Shown: positions 18,458 through 27,473 of the stretch, piece by piece | How positions within the stretch are numbered: the stretch's first letter is position 1 | How the letters are laid out: each line of letters opens with the position of its first letter | Origin: Verrucomicrobiia bacterium | Lineage (GTDB): Bacteria > Verrucomicrobiota > Verrucomicrobiia > Verrucomicrobiales > DEV007 | Reading direction: 5' to 3' | DNA: 64,000 nucleotides | Assembly: GCA_030425385.1 (NCBI GenBank) | Contig: JAUIAH010000030.1 | Coordinates: 1 to 64,000, forward strand | Notes under the pieces: model-generated | Told to the model about the DNA's origin: nothing | Databases searched by the model: none | The model's input: the letters and a program-made list of their open reading frames with translations, nothing else | Position numbers and translations under genes: made by a program

Positions 18458-19128
18458 GGCACTTCGAGGACGTAGCCGAGGCCGCGGCGCGTGGCGATCA
18501 TCCCCGGCGCGCCCGCTTCTTTCAGTTTCTTGCGCAGGGACGACACGGCGGAATCCACGACATTGCTCATCAGAGTGCCGGATGTTTCGTCATACACGTG
18601 TTCCTCAATCTGTGTGCGCGATAAGACGCGCCCTTTATTCATGACAAAGTATTCGAGAATGCGGTACTCCCGAGCGGTGAGATTGAGAGAATGGTCGTTG
18701 ACCGTGGCGTGATGCCCGGAGAGATCGAAGGTGAGCTTTCCGATGACGATCTTGTTAGACTCTGAATCGTGGGCACGACGAACAAGGGCCTCGAGTCTGG
18801 CGAGCAATTCTGAGAATGCGAAGGGTTTCGGTAAATAGTCATCGGCACCGAGTCGCAGTCCATGCACGCGATCTTCTACCGATTGGTTGACAGTGAGAAG
18901 CAAGATATGCGTCTTGTTTCCCGCTTCGCGTACTTTCTGCAGGACGGTGAGCCCGTCCATTGTAGGCAGGCGGACGTCGAGCACGACAGCATCATAATTG
19001 CCTTCCTGAATACGCCACAGACCCTCGTCGCCGTCGGCAACGGCATCGACCGCATACCCCGCACGTTTGAGCCCTTCGACGAGAGCGCGCTGCATGCGAG
19101 GAGAATCTTCGATGACCAGCAGGCGCAT
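18454..19128 (-). CDS. OmpR/PhoB-family response regulator
   Basis: A 224-residue response regulator. The receiver domain (1-118) has the acidic pair ED at 7-8, phospho-acceptor Asp51 (AVVLDVRLPTMDGL) and the conserved Lys in LPKPF (about 101). The C-terminal winged helix (128-224) contains LTAREYRILEYFVMNKGRVL and DSAVSSLRKKL, typical of the OmpR/QseB group. It is co-transcribed with the kinase downstream (4-base overlap) and follows the PepSY-like gene by 3 bases. It probably activates or represses this same operon, including the pectate lyase; I could not identify a binding site. Confidence 0.95.
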   Translation of the reverse strand: MRLLVIEDSPRMQRALVEGLKRAGYAVDAVADGDEGLWRIQEGNYDAVVLDVRLPTMDGLTVLQKVREAGNKTHILLLTVNQSVEDRVHGLRLGADDYLPKPFAFSELLARLEALVRRAHDSESNKIVIGKLTFDLSGHHATVNDHSLNLTAREYRILEYFVMNKGRVLSRTQIEEHVYDETSGTLMSNVVDSAVSSLRKKLKEAGAPGMIATRRGLGYVLEVP

Positions 19129-19131
19129 CTG

Positions 19132-19611
19132 TTAGTCTTTCTTCACGCTGCGAATCTTGCCATGTCGCGTGAGGCGAATCTCCTTCTCCTTGCCCTTGGC
19201 ATCTTCAATATCGACGCGGTAAGTGATCTCGACGCGATGCCGGCGCATGGCGTCATCGATCTTCGCATTGGGGAAGGTTTTCAAGATAGACTGGAGCACT
19301 GCTGGCGGCAGGTTCTCGGGCGCGACATCTTCTTCGATCTCGGTCACGGTGGTGTCCTCGAGCAGCTTCACTTTGGTTTCCAACTTGCTATCGGCTGGGC
19401 GGACGTAGATCTCCCAGCGCTTCTCGCCATCGGCATCATCGCGCTCGACTTTGTGAATTGTCGTCCCGGGCAGGAGACGTTGGACTTTGTCGAATAAGGA
19501 CGCGGGCAGGGAAGGATTGTTGTCACCTTCATCTGCCACCGTCAGAATGATCGTGGCAGTGGCGGCGAGGCACACGAATGTCAGGGGAGAACGAGATCGC
19601 TTGGAGATCAT
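19132..19611 (-). CDS. Secreted PepSY-like domain protein
   Basis: About 159 residues from ATG 19611, which sits one base after the stop of the upstream gene (TGA-T-ATG); a longer leader from 19662 would overlap that gene and is less likely. The hydrophobic N-terminus (FVCLAATATIILTVADE) looks like a signal peptide. The rest has two PepSY-like beta-alpha units: LFDKVQRLLPGTTIHKVERD with KRWEIYVR, and VLQSILKTFPNAKIDDAMRR with RVEITYRV. PepSY domains are often found beside two-component systems and are thought to bind or inhibit extracytoplasmic partners. Membership is by pattern and is moderately sure. Confidence 0.7.
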   Translation of the reverse strand: MISKRSRSPLTFVCLAATATIILTVADEGDNNPSLPASLFDKVQRLLPGTTIHKVERDDADGEKRWEIYVRPADSKLETKVKLLEDTTVTEIEEDVAPENLPPAVLQSILKTFPNAKIDDAMRRHRVEITYRVDIEDAKGKEKEIRLTRHGKIRSVKKD

Positions 19612-19612
19612 A

Positions 19613-20479
19613 TCATGGTTTGCGGTTCGCAAAGTAGTAGATAGTGGCATCCGCTCCTTCACTCAACGTATAATATCCCAGACTGGAACGATCAAAGGCA
19701 ATGGCTTCGCCATTCGGTTCGGTTGGAGGCCCGATGACCGGAGCCATTTCGGGTCGCCGGGAAAAGCTGCGTCGTAGCGATTCGGAAGCATATCGCCGCC
19801 AGAGCCAGGCATTTGTTTCATTTCGCATGATGATGTGATCACCTTTGGGCGAGATATCTCCAGCCGACACTCGCATGACGGGCAGTGTGCCTAGTAACGA
19901 AAGTGTCACACTGCGATCGGTGGTCAAGTCCGCTTGTGTGGCCTGATAGACGCGTGTGTCTTTTCCTTTGGTGACAATGATCAGATCGCCGGTAATGGGA
20001 TCGATCATCAGGGCTTCGGCATCGAATCTCCCATCGGGATAACTTAGCTGGAAGCTCTCGAAAGCACCGGAATAGTCTTTCAATGATCCCGTGGGCGACG
20101 GTTCTTGAAACCGTATCACGCGAATGGAATCGCGTGCTTTGTCATTATCACCAATATCACCGAGATAGAGATACGATGCTCCCGGGCGTGATCCAGGCCC
20201 GAGGGCGATGTCTTCCAAGTCATCGATCTTAAGATCTTTGAGTGATAACTTGCCCATGACAGTGCCGCGCGTATTCACTGCGAAGAGGTGTTTGGCGTCG
20301 CCGTCGTTGTGCACCCACAGAAAGCCAGGCGAATGACTGCTCGTGGCGATGCCTGAGATCTCTTTCAATTTCTTTTTAGAGACACTACCGAGGGCTTGAC
20401 CTTCTTGATACTCTGACCCGCAGGTCAATGAGGAAACAGAAAGCAGTAATAGTAGTGATAGGGAGGATAATTTCTTCAT
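19613..20479 (-). CDS. Secreted beta-propeller-like protein
   Basis: A 288-residue protein with a signal peptide (MKKLSSLSLLLLLSVSSLTC; the Cys may be a weak lipobox). The mature part resembles SdiA-regulated/esterase-like propellers: EISGIATSSHSPGFLWVHND, DDLEDIALGPG, YLYLGDIGDND, DAEALMIDPITGDLIIVTK and GEAIAFDRSSLGYYTLSEG, one per blade. No catalytic motif is evident. It is encoded between two PepSY-like genes in the operon with the two-component system, so a sensing or accessory role at the cell surface is plausible. The specific function is unknown. Confidence 0.65.
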   Translation of the reverse strand: MKKLSSLSLLLLLSVSSLTCGSEYQEGQALGSVSKKKLKEISGIATSSHSPGFLWVHNDGDAKHLFAVNTRGTVMGKLSLKDLKIDDLEDIALGPGSRPGASYLYLGDIGDNDKARDSIRVIRFQEPSPTGSLKDYSGAFESFQLSYPDGRFDAEALMIDPITGDLIIVTKGKDTRVYQATQADLTTDRSVTLSLLGTLPVMRVSAGDISPKGDHIIMRNETNAWLWRRYASESLRRSFSRRPEMAPVIGPPTEPNGEAIAFDRSSLGYYTLSEGADATIYYFANRKP

Positions 20480-20493
20480 AGGGAAGATCTGTT

Positions 20494-21216
20494 CTAGGGT
20501 TGATCCGCTACGGGGGATTCGTCCGGATCATTGGACACCGGTCGATAGTCGGCTTTGACATCAAGGATGCGCCCCTGCTCGTCGACTTGCGTTTCAAACG
20601 ACCATGGGCCGGCCTTGCTGCGGACTTCGTAGTGGATGCCGTTTCCGCGTTCGCGCTTCTCGACACTTTCGACGAGGACATCGCCCAGTCGGGGATCGAT
20701 TTCGTCCGTGGCGACTCGCATCAATTCATCGGGCATTTCTCGTGGATGGATATCGACATCACGCTCGAGGATATTGCCATCGGCATCGGTGCGAAGTTCG
20801 ATTTCCATACCATTGGGTAGTCGACCAACCGCTTCAAATCTCAAGGCCCCTTTCTTCTTCTTCACATCGAATTCTTCAATGGTGTCAAACCCCATCTCCT
20901 GAGCGATAACGTCTCTCACGGCGTCGGGCCATTCATCGAAGCTCTCAGGTTCAGTGAGAGGGGGAGGGGTCAGATACTCGACGGGCTCGGCCACTTCTTT
21001 GGCACGGCTCTGAGTTGCCGCCGCCATGAGAGACTCGTTTGGGGAAATCAGCGGATCTGGAGAGAAATCGGCTGGGGGCGGGCCGTGCAACGATGATGAA
21101 GCCGTGGGCTCTTGGCCGCTGCTTTCAATGGGATCATTACCGCCATCCCAGACAACGATGGCTGCGGCGCCAGCAGTGATCAGTATTCCAGCGATGACGA
21201 GTGTGGTGGGTCTCAT
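20494..21216 (-). CDS. Membrane-anchored PepSY-like protein
   Basis: About 240 residues from ATG 21216 (GTG at 21225 is also possible). It has an N-terminal transmembrane segment or signal anchor (TTLVIAGILITAGAAAIVVW), a Pro/Ser-rich linker to about residue 85, and a C-terminal pair of PepSY-like units (VRDVIAQEMGFDTIEEFDVK with LRFEAVGRLPNGMEIELRTD; VLVESVEKRERGNGIHYEVR with SFETQVDEQGRILDVK). It is the first gene of the operon running to the pectate lyase. The upstream region (21217-21369) is shared with the divergent four-repeat protein. The function of this pairing with a two-component system is inferred from known PepSY contexts. Confidence 0.65.
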   Translation of the reverse strand: MRPTTLVIAGILITAGAAAIVVWDGGNDPIESSGQEPTASSSLHGPPPADFSPDPLISPNESLMAAATQSRAKEVAEPVEYLTPPPLTEPESFDEWPDAVRDVIAQEMGFDTIEEFDVKKKKGALRFEAVGRLPNGMEIELRTDADGNILERDVDIHPREMPDELMRVATDEIDPRLGDVLVESVEKRERGNGIHYEVRSKAGPWSFETQVDEQGRILDVKADYRPVSNDPDESPVADQP

Positions 21217-21369
21217 TTGAAACACCAGACCCGGTGAACATTACCACAACATGATGGATTGAAGGATTCTGAATGGGACTATGAGATGGCTTTCAATCGC
21301 CCTTCCGTCATCTTGCGGTAACTTTCTGGCGCAAGTCTACATCCAATAACGAACCCGTTTATTGACTCT

Positions 21370-24300
21370 ATGATATCTAACAGATGCTGCCATGTTATCG
21401 TGACTGCCACACTTCTGGGCCTGATCATGCCCTTGAAGGCGGATATTCTCTTCAACGAACTCTACATTGATCCGCCCGGCAGCGATGGGGATGCGAACCT
21501 AGAGTATATCGAGTTGATTAGTACCACAGGAGGAGTTGAATCAACGGATGATCACACGCTGCTTGTCATCGATAGCAACAACGGCGGCTACGGTAAGATC
21601 CGGCATCGCTGGTCATTGAACGGGCTGCAGACAGGTAAGAACGGTTTGCTCTTGCTCGGGAATCTTTTCACAAGCAGTTTGCCCTATACCGTGCCCACCG
21701 AGACGGCTTTGGCAGATCCCAGCAGCCCGGATGCAATGAATAATGGTGATTTGGGATCGAACGGCGGATTCACGATTCTGCTTGTTCGCGGTTTTTCCCC
21801 AACAACGGCAAGAGATACTGACTTGGATAGTAATGATAGTGGGACGCTCACGTTCACGCCCTGGACAGCGATGGTGGACTCGGTGGGCTTTGATGACACG
21901 GATCCGCTCGATCCGCCGAATCGCGATACATATGCGTTGGCGAACGTGAGCCAGCAGGGATACTTTCCGGAGAATATCTCCCGCATACCGGAGAACGTCA
22001 CCCCTAACAGCGCCGATGCGTGGTTTGGTGGCACCATTTCTTCCTCTGATCCCAATTTGGCGTACGATCTCGATGAGAGTTTCGGTGGCTATCCCGGCGC
22101 GGGAGCTACACCGGGACGGCCGAACATTCCACCGCCATTGGCCGAATTGAGACTCAATGAGGTGAGCATCAATCCGAACGGCAATGACGAGAACCTCGAG
22201 TTCATTGAGATAGTGAGTGTGTCAGGCGAGCGAGAACGTGCGGATGGGTATCATGTGATCCTGATCAGCAATGAACCGGCTTCGGCTGATCGTGGAACCA
22301 TTGTTGAAGCCTGGGATCTGAGCGGATTGAACACGGGCGAGAATGGATTGCTCGTGATTGGCGATCATTACTTGAAGCCGATCGCGGGCAAGCGACCGAC
22401 CACCCCTTTCAAATCCTTGGTAGAAGTGGAGACGGAAGCGGGCGATCCGGCATCGTTTGGGCGCAATGATATTGGCCCAAGCCAAGGGATCAGCATCCTG
22501 CTGGTGCGTGGGTTCACAGGTGTATCGGGCATGGATCTTGACATGGCGAACAACGGGTCGCTGTCGGTCGCGCCTTGGGATGCGATCATGGATAGCATCG
22601 GATTCGATCATCAGAACGAGATCACTGGCACGCTCACCGCAACGTACGCTTTGGGAAAACTGCCGACGAAAGATTTCTATCCTGACAATATGTCGCGCCT
22701 CGCTGGCGACCTCCGGCCCAATAATGGAGATGCGTGGTATGGAGGAGATTATGGCGGAGACAGCCAAGGATCGATTGCCTTTGGAAGCAATCGCTTTGTT
22801 CCCGATGGGGTGACCTTGCGCGTCCCACGCGCGACTCCTGGGGGACGGAATCTGTCCCCCAAAGACACGTCGATAGAACGCGATATCGTGATCAATGAAG
22901 TCCTCATCGATGCGCCACCGTCACCCGGCAATTCGGATGATCACACATACGAATTCATCGAACTCATCAGCACGCAGGGACGTGCAGAACCACTCGAAGG
23001 TCTGACTCTTCTAGTGGTAGATACCGCGGCTGACTCTGCTCAGTTAGGCGTGATCCAACAGGTATTGGATCTTTCAGGACTATCGACGGGGGTGAATGGG
23101 ATCTGTCTGTTGGGCGACAGTTACAATGATCTCTTGCTGGATGCGGAAATCCCTTTCGATACGAATCGGGAAGATCCTCAAGGCCTGAACGCGGGCGACC
23201 TTTCACCAAATGACGGACTTACCATCCTTCTGGTAGAGGACTTCACTGGCAGAATACGTGAGGATCTGGATGCCAATAATGATGGTATCTTTGACCTTAC
23301 ACCTTGGGGCCACGTAGTCGATGGTGTTGGGTTTGGCGCGATCGCTGATCCCTCGGTTGCCGTCGTTTCACAGGAAGGATTTATGCCAGATACCTTGGCG
23401 CGCCTCCCTCAAAGCCTTCGTGCGGATATCCGCCACGATGCCAGCGCTTGGGCAGGTGCTCTGTTAGGAGGAATGCCAGCCAATGCTGAGTATGCAGACA
23501 GTGCCTACTTTGGCCCATTCAAAGGTGGGATCACGCCTGGCTATGCGAACCATGCCGCAGCGCCTGCTGAGGAAGGTACTGTATTGATCAATGAAGTGAT
23601 CATCAATCCGGGCGGTGGATCCGTCGATGAATGCATCGAGATTATCGTTTCAAGCCTCGATGCACGCAGCCTGTCTGGTTATTCGCTGATCTTGCTGGAT
23701 AGCGCAGGGGGTAGCGTGGGAGAGATACAACATATCTGGGATCTGTCGGGGTTGGCGACAGGCGACAATGGGCTGCTCCTCATTGGTGATGACTATGCCG
23801 TAGGAGCGCCATTTGAAGTCGACGAGATGACAGCTCTTGGATCTCCGATAGGCATGTACTCAGGGCACTTAAGTGAGAGTGGTGATCGCGCGCTTTCTCT
23901 TCTGCTCGTGAAAGGGTTGCGTCCCACGGTCAATGAAGGCACGGATCTCGACGCGCATCCCACCGTAGGCGACGATGACGATGGTGTTCTGGATCTGCAA
24001 CCGTGGACGATGATCGCGGATAGTGTTGGTTACCGCGAATATGATGGGGATCGTTCCGTCAATGTTGGCATCACTTATGGAGCCGCGGATCTCACGCAAA
24101 GCTTTGAGCCGGATGCGGTCGCCCGGGTCGCATCCGTCAATCACCTGAATGTGGGGCAATCAAATGATTGGTATGGAGGTGACTTTGTAGGCGGGACAAC
24201 GTCTGCACGCTTTGGCTATGACCAAAGCCAGATCTTTGGCAGTGTGAATGGATTGGTGTCGACACCAGGATTCCACAATGCGGGTGAAGGGTTCACGAAT

Positions 24301-24675
24301 CTCGACGATACCGATGCTGACCGTGACGGACGCAGTTGGCTTCTGGAATTTGCCACCGGCACAGATCCTGAAACAACGGACGCGCCGGTGCCCATCGTCG
24401 TGGAAAGACTGGCGACAGGCGAAACTACACTATCTTATCAACGTCGATCTGGCGGTTCTCTATCACCATCCGGAATCTATGCGGTGCAAGGCGTGCACTA
24501 TGCCATTGAGAGCAGTCCGAACCTTGAGCAGTGGACTCCCGTGGCCGAGCTTCCCGGGCTTGAAAGCGTCGCTGGGGAAGATGCCGGACTTGAGTGCGTG
24601 ACCGTGCCGCTCGGTGGCGCTGATCCGGGGCAAGCGCGATATGTGCGCTTGAGGATCTATCGCTCTATGGAGTGA
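21370..24675 (+). CDS. Large secreted protein with four tandem lamin-tail-like units
   Basis: A 1101-residue protein with a signal peptide (VIVTATLLGLIMPLKA). It contains four units of about 230-240 residues. Each opens with a variant of LFNELYIDPPGSDGDANLEY / RLNEVSINPNGNDENLEFIE / VINEVLIDAPP..YEFIELIS / LINEVIINPGGGSVDECIEI, and continues with WDLSGL.TG.NGLLLIGD, a DLD or DANNDG acidic motif, the W..V.DS.GF element and a FEPDA.AR end motif. The opening INEV...G....E.IEL is the lamin-tail-domain pattern. The C-terminal 100 residues hold a TSP3-like DADRDGRSWLLEFATGTDPE and a beta-sandwich ending YVRLRIY. It is probably a secreted or surface calcium-binding protein, possibly for DNA or polysaccharide binding. 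A terminator follows. Confidence 0.78.
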   Translation: MISNRCCHVIVTATLLGLIMPLKADILFNELYIDPPGSDGDANLEYIELISTTGGVESTDDHTLLVIDSNNGGYGKIRHRWSLNGLQTGKNGLLLLGNLFTSSLPYTVPTETALADPSSPDAMNNGDLGSNGGFTILLVRGFSPTTARDTDLDSNDSGTLTFTPWTAMVDSVGFDDTDPLDPPNRDTYALANVSQQGYFPENISRIPENVTPNSADAWFGGTISSSDPNLAYDLDESFGGYPGAGATPGRPNIPPPLAELRLNEVSINPNGNDENLEFIEIVSVSGERERADGYHVILISNEPASADRGTIVEAWDLSGLNTGENGLLVIGDHYLKPIAGKRPTTPFKSLVEVETEAGDPASFGRNDIGPSQGISILLVRGFTGVSGMDLDMANNGSLSVAPWDAIMDSIGFDHQNEITGTLTATYALGKLPTKDFYPDNMSRLAGDLRPNNGDAWYGGDYGGDSQGSIAFGSNRFVPDGVTLRVPRATPGGRNLSPKDTSIERDIVINEVLIDAPPSPGNSDDHTYEFIELISTQGRAEPLEGLTLLVVDTAADSAQLGVIQQVLDLSGLSTGVNGICLLGDSYNDLLLDAEIPFDTNREDPQGLNAGDLSPNDGLTILLVEDFTGRIREDLDANNDGIFDLTPWGHVVDGVGFGAIADPSVAVVSQEGFMPDTLARLPQSLRADIRHDASAWAGALLGGMPANAEYADSAYFGPFKGGITPGYANHAAAPAEEGTVLINEVIINPGGGSVDECIEIIVSSLDARSLSGYSLILLDSAGGSVGEIQHIWDLSGLATGDNGLLLIGDDYAVGAPFEVDEMTALGSPIGMYSGHLSESGDRALSLLLVKGLRPTVNEGTDLDAHPTVGDDDDGVLDLQPWTMIADSVGYREYDGDRSVNVGITYGAADLTQSFEPDAVARVASVNHLNVGQSNDWYGGDFVGGTTSARFGYDQSQIFGSVNGLVSTPGFHNAGEGFTNLDDTDADRDGRSWLLEFATGTDPETTDAPVPIVVERLATGETTLSYQRRSGGSLSPSGIYAVQGVHYAIESSPNLEQWTPVAELPGLESVAGEDAGLECVTVPLGGADPGQARYVRLRIYRSME

Positions 24676-24685
24676 AGCGAAATCT

Positions 24686-24717
24686 CACCGTGCATGAGGA
24701 TTGCCTCATGCACGGTG
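24686..24717. terminator. Perfect 14-bp hairpin terminator, probably bidirectional
   Basis: Arms CACCGTGCATGAGG and CCTCATGCACGGTG are perfectly complementary around an ATTG loop. The hairpin sits 10 bases after the stop of the four-repeat protein and 11 bases from the stop of the convergent UspA gene. No clear T-run follows on either strand. Confidence 0.75.
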
Positions 24718-24728
24718 GCTTGCGTGTT

Positions 24729-25577
24729 CTATTGGTCAGACTTGACGATCAAGAGAGACGCAGGAGAGGCTTTGACCAAATGATCTAAGGTCGCACTGAC
24801 ACTGTAACCGCGAGTAGTACCAAGAACGACGAGTTCGGCGTGTGATTCATTGAGACAATCGATCAATGCCTCGCCCACATGCGGGCCTTTCATCACATTG
24901 CAGGTGAATGAGAGCGGTTGCCCGTCGGGAGATAGGCCGGCGCGAATCCATTCCTCCAGTTTGTCTTGTGAGGGATCTTCATTCTCAAAGACTCCAGGTT
25001 CATCGATATAGACGAACTGCAGCGAGGCCCCTGACACAGAGGCGATCGATGCCGCCCTGCGGGCTGCGACCATGGATGCCTGCGAGAAATTCACGCCGAC
25101 GACAATTGATTGAAAGTCGCTCGGTTGGGCAGGACGCACCACCAGGACATCACTAACCGCCTGCGATGCACACTGGAAGGCGAAGCCGCTTCGTGGTCGC
25201 GTTTCCGTGGAGCGATGTTCTCGCGAACCGATAACGAAAAGCTCCGGTTGATTCTCCGCGATGGCGACGAGGATCTCCTGCAAGGGATCACCCACCACGA
25301 TCTTGGGCATTCCTTTGTCACCTTTCAGAATACACGAAAGATGCGATTGGAGGAACTGGTGGGCGGCTTGTTGAATCTGATCCGCCGCATCCGCACCACT
25401 GCCGAAGTCACGCATGATGCGCTTCTCAAACACGTGCAGGAAGACCACAGTGCCTTCAGAGAGGTTAGGCAAGCGTACGGCAAGAGCCGCTGCGGAGTCG
25501 CTACAAGTAGAATAATCGACCCCAACGAGAACGTTGCACCGTTCTTCCTGCCTCACAGGAAAAGTAGACGTCGTCAT
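24729..25577 (-). CDS. Tandem universal stress protein (UspA family)
   Basis: A 282-residue cytoplasmic protein with two UspA domains. Domain 1 (about 10-150) has VLVGVDYSTCSDSAAALAV and ends FVIGSREHRSTETRP...SDVLVVRP. Domain 2 (about 155-282) has IVVGVNFSQASMVAARRAA and ends LVVLGTTRGYSVSATLDHLV...ASLLIVKS. The second domain keeps a G-x-x-G-like nucleotide-binding stretch only loosely (GTTRGYS), so ATP binding is uncertain. It is divergent from the NsrR-like regulator, with about 170 bases between, and may share control with it. The role is general stress tolerance, inferred from the family. Confidence 0.9.
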   Translation of the reverse strand: MTTSTFPVRQEERCNVLVGVDYSTCSDSAAALAVRLPNLSEGTVVFLHVFEKRIMRDFGSGADAADQIQQAAHQFLQSHLSCILKGDKGMPKIVVGDPLQEILVAIAENQPELFVIGSREHRSTETRPRSGFAFQCASQAVSDVLVVRPAQPSDFQSIVVGVNFSQASMVAARRAASIASVSGASLQFVYIDEPGVFENEDPSQDKLEEWIRAGLSPDGQPLSFTCNVMKGPHVGEALIDCLNESHAELVVLGTTRGYSVSATLDHLVKASPASLLIVKSDQ

Positions 25578-25745
25578 AATTGAACCTCGACTTCAATCAT
25601 TACGTGAACATGACGTCTTCTCCGAAATGAGAAAGGACGGAATCGGACTGCAACAATCGCCAAGATTTCCACAACAACGGAGGCTGGACTGGCTTCATGA
25701 AAGTGATTCTTGCTAATCTTGTACGTGTGATGCAACTTTAGGGAA

Positions 25746-26177
25746 GTGAACCTGACGCACCGCACTGATTTCGCGCTTCGGATCCTCATGTATTTGGGGG
25801 CACGAAGGGCTGCTCAACGGCGGACAACGTCGGCGGAGATTGCCGCGGTGTTTGATGTGTCGTTGAATCATTTGGTCAAGGTGGTGAACGAGTTGGCTCG
25901 TCTGGGGTATATTCGCACGGCGCGCGGCCCAGGAGGTGGCGTGCAGCTTGGGCGAACGCCGGAGAGCATTGTTCTGGGTGACTTCATTGAAGACTTTCAG
26001 GGGCCGATGCGACTGCATGAGTGCACCGTGACCGATGGGATCTGTGCGATTGAAACGTTCTGCAAATTGAAGGGCATCTTTGCCCAGGCGGATCGCCTGC
26101 AGAAGGACTTCCTCGATGGTTACACCCTCGCTGACTTCATCCCATCCAAGGCCAAGCTGGCGCGCTTGGCGCCGTGA
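25746..26177 (+). CDS. Rrf2 family regulator, NsrR-like (probable [Fe-S] NO sensor)
   Basis: A 143-residue Rrf2 protein starting at GTG 25746. The N-terminal winged helix (LTHRTDFALRILMYLGA; VSLNHLVKVVNELARLGYI; TARGPGGGVQLGR) is close to NsrR. Three cysteines at 93, 100 and 106 (HECTVTDGICAIETFCKLKG) occupy the place of the NsrR cluster ligands, with a slightly wider first gap. The end (YTLADFI) is also NsrR-like. NsrR derepresses NO-detoxification genes when NO destroys its Fe-S cluster. Downstream on the same strand are a PLP enzyme, a glutathione transferase and a truncated haemoglobin, which fits that role. I found no convincing NsrR box. Confidence 0.85.
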   Translation: MNLTHRTDFALRILMYLGARRAAQRRTTSAEIAAVFDVSLNHLVKVVNELARLGYIRTARGPGGGVQLGRTPESIVLGDFIEDFQGPMRLHECTVTDGICAIETFCKLKGIFAQADRLQKDFLDGYTLADFIPSKAKLARLAP

Positions 26178-26221
26178 TCTCGATCGCGACGAAGCAATCT
26201 ACTAACTGATGCACTCATTTC

Positions 26222-27442
26222 ATGAAGAACCCATCCAGCTCTGAGTCATTGACCGGCATGCAGACGCGGGCCGTGCATGCCGGTGAGATTCCTGATGCGA
26301 CGACTGGCGCGTCCTCGCCCAATCTCATCATGTCGTCGACCTTCCTGGCGGATCCTGAGGCGTCCTTCTCGGCGGAGGGTGATCACCGTGATGATCGCTA
26401 TTTCTACACGCGCTGGGGCAATCCCACAGTCGCTCAGCTCGAACAGAAATTGGCGGCGCTGGAAGAGGGGGAAGCGGCGATGGCTTTCGCTTCCGGCATG
26501 GCGGCAGTGACCGGCCTGTTCTTTCATTGTCTGAGACCCGGTGATCACCTCGTTCTCGGGGATGTGGTCTACGCGGCGGTGTCGGAATTGGCGCAGGAGT
26601 TTCTCCACGAATGGAAGATCGAAGTCACGCGCGTGGATACTTCCGACCCTGACAACGTGGCGTCAGCCATGCGGGACAACACGCGCTTGATCTACATTGA
26701 GACGCCCTGCAATCCGATTCTGCGGCTCACTGATATTCGTGCAATTGCCAGGTTAGCACAGCATGGTGGCGCGCAATTGGCGGTCGATTCGACCTTTGCC
26801 ACGCCCGTGGCCACGCAACCGCTCAATCTAGGTGCCGACTACGTCGTCCATTCTCTCACCAAATACTTGGGCGGCCATGGCGATGCTGTGGGCGGGGCGG
26901 TCATTGGGCGAAATGAGGACATTGTCAGGATGCGGCAGAAGGTGGGCATCCGCATGGGTGGGGTGATCAGTCCGTTCAATGCTTGGCTGATCCTTCGTGG
27001 GCTGGCGACTTTGCCGCTCCGTATGAAGGCGCACGAAGAAGCGGCGATGAAGGTGGCAACGTGGCTGGTGGAGCAGCCAGCGATCACGAAGGTGACCTAC
27101 CCGGGCCTGCCATCACACCCGCAACACGCACTGGCTCGGGAACAAATGAAGAACTTCTCGGGAATCCTAACATTCCAAAGCGACCACCACCGCGCTCTGC
27201 CTTCGCTGTTCGCGCAGCATTTGCAAACGATTCACTACGCCGTGTCGCTGGGGCATCATCGGTCGCTGATCTTCTATATTCCGACCGACGAGATCCTGAA
27301 GACGTCATTCACTCTAACCGAAGAACAGGACGAACACTACCGCGCCTATGCCGGCGAGGCGATCTTCCGCCTCTCGGTGGGAATCGAAGACCCGGAAGAT
27401 CTCTGCAATGACTTGGCGCGGGTCTTTGCGAAATTGAGTTAG
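26222..27442 (+). CDS. Cys/Met metabolism PLP-dependent enzyme (cystathionine gamma-synthase/lyase-like)
   Basis: A 406-residue fold-type-I PLP enzyme. Family landmarks are QTRAVHAG (15-22), YFYTRWGNPTVAQLE with the Tyr/Arg phosphate ligands, MAFASGMAA (about 96-104), YIETPCNP, the Asp of AVDSTFATP and the PLP lysine in VHSLTKYLGGHGDAVGG. Possible reactions are cystathionine gamma-synthase, cystathionine gamma-lyase, methionine gamma-lyase or O-acylhomoserine sulfhydrylase; sequence inspection does not separate these. It lies 44 bases after the NsrR-like gene and 31 before the glutathione transferase, so it is probably in the same operon. Sulfide or thiol production could support Fe-S repair or NO defence; this link is inferred. 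Confidence 0.88.
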   Translation: MKNPSSSESLTGMQTRAVHAGEIPDATTGASSPNLIMSSTFLADPEASFSAEGDHRDDRYFYTRWGNPTVAQLEQKLAALEEGEAAMAFASGMAAVTGLFFHCLRPGDHLVLGDVVYAAVSELAQEFLHEWKIEVTRVDTSDPDNVASAMRDNTRLIYIETPCNPILRLTDIRAIARLAQHGGAQLAVDSTFATPVATQPLNLGADYVVHSLTKYLGGHGDAVGGAVIGRNEDIVRMRQKVGIRMGGVISPFNAWLILRGLATLPLRMKAHEEAAMKVATWLVEQPAITKVTYPGLPSHPQHALAREQMKNFSGILTFQSDHHRALPSLFAQHLQTIHYAVSLGHHRSLIFYIPTDEILKTSFTLTEEQDEHYRAYAGEAIFRLSVGIEDPEDLCNDLARVFAKLS

Positions 27443-27473
27443 TTCACAAACAAACACGCTTTCACACATTGCT

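Noticed and set aside
25578-25745. Possible NsrR box in the UspA/Rrf2 intergenic region.
   Set aside because: AAGTGATTCTTGCTAATCTT has only loose symmetry and I could not match it to an NsrR consensus with confidence.
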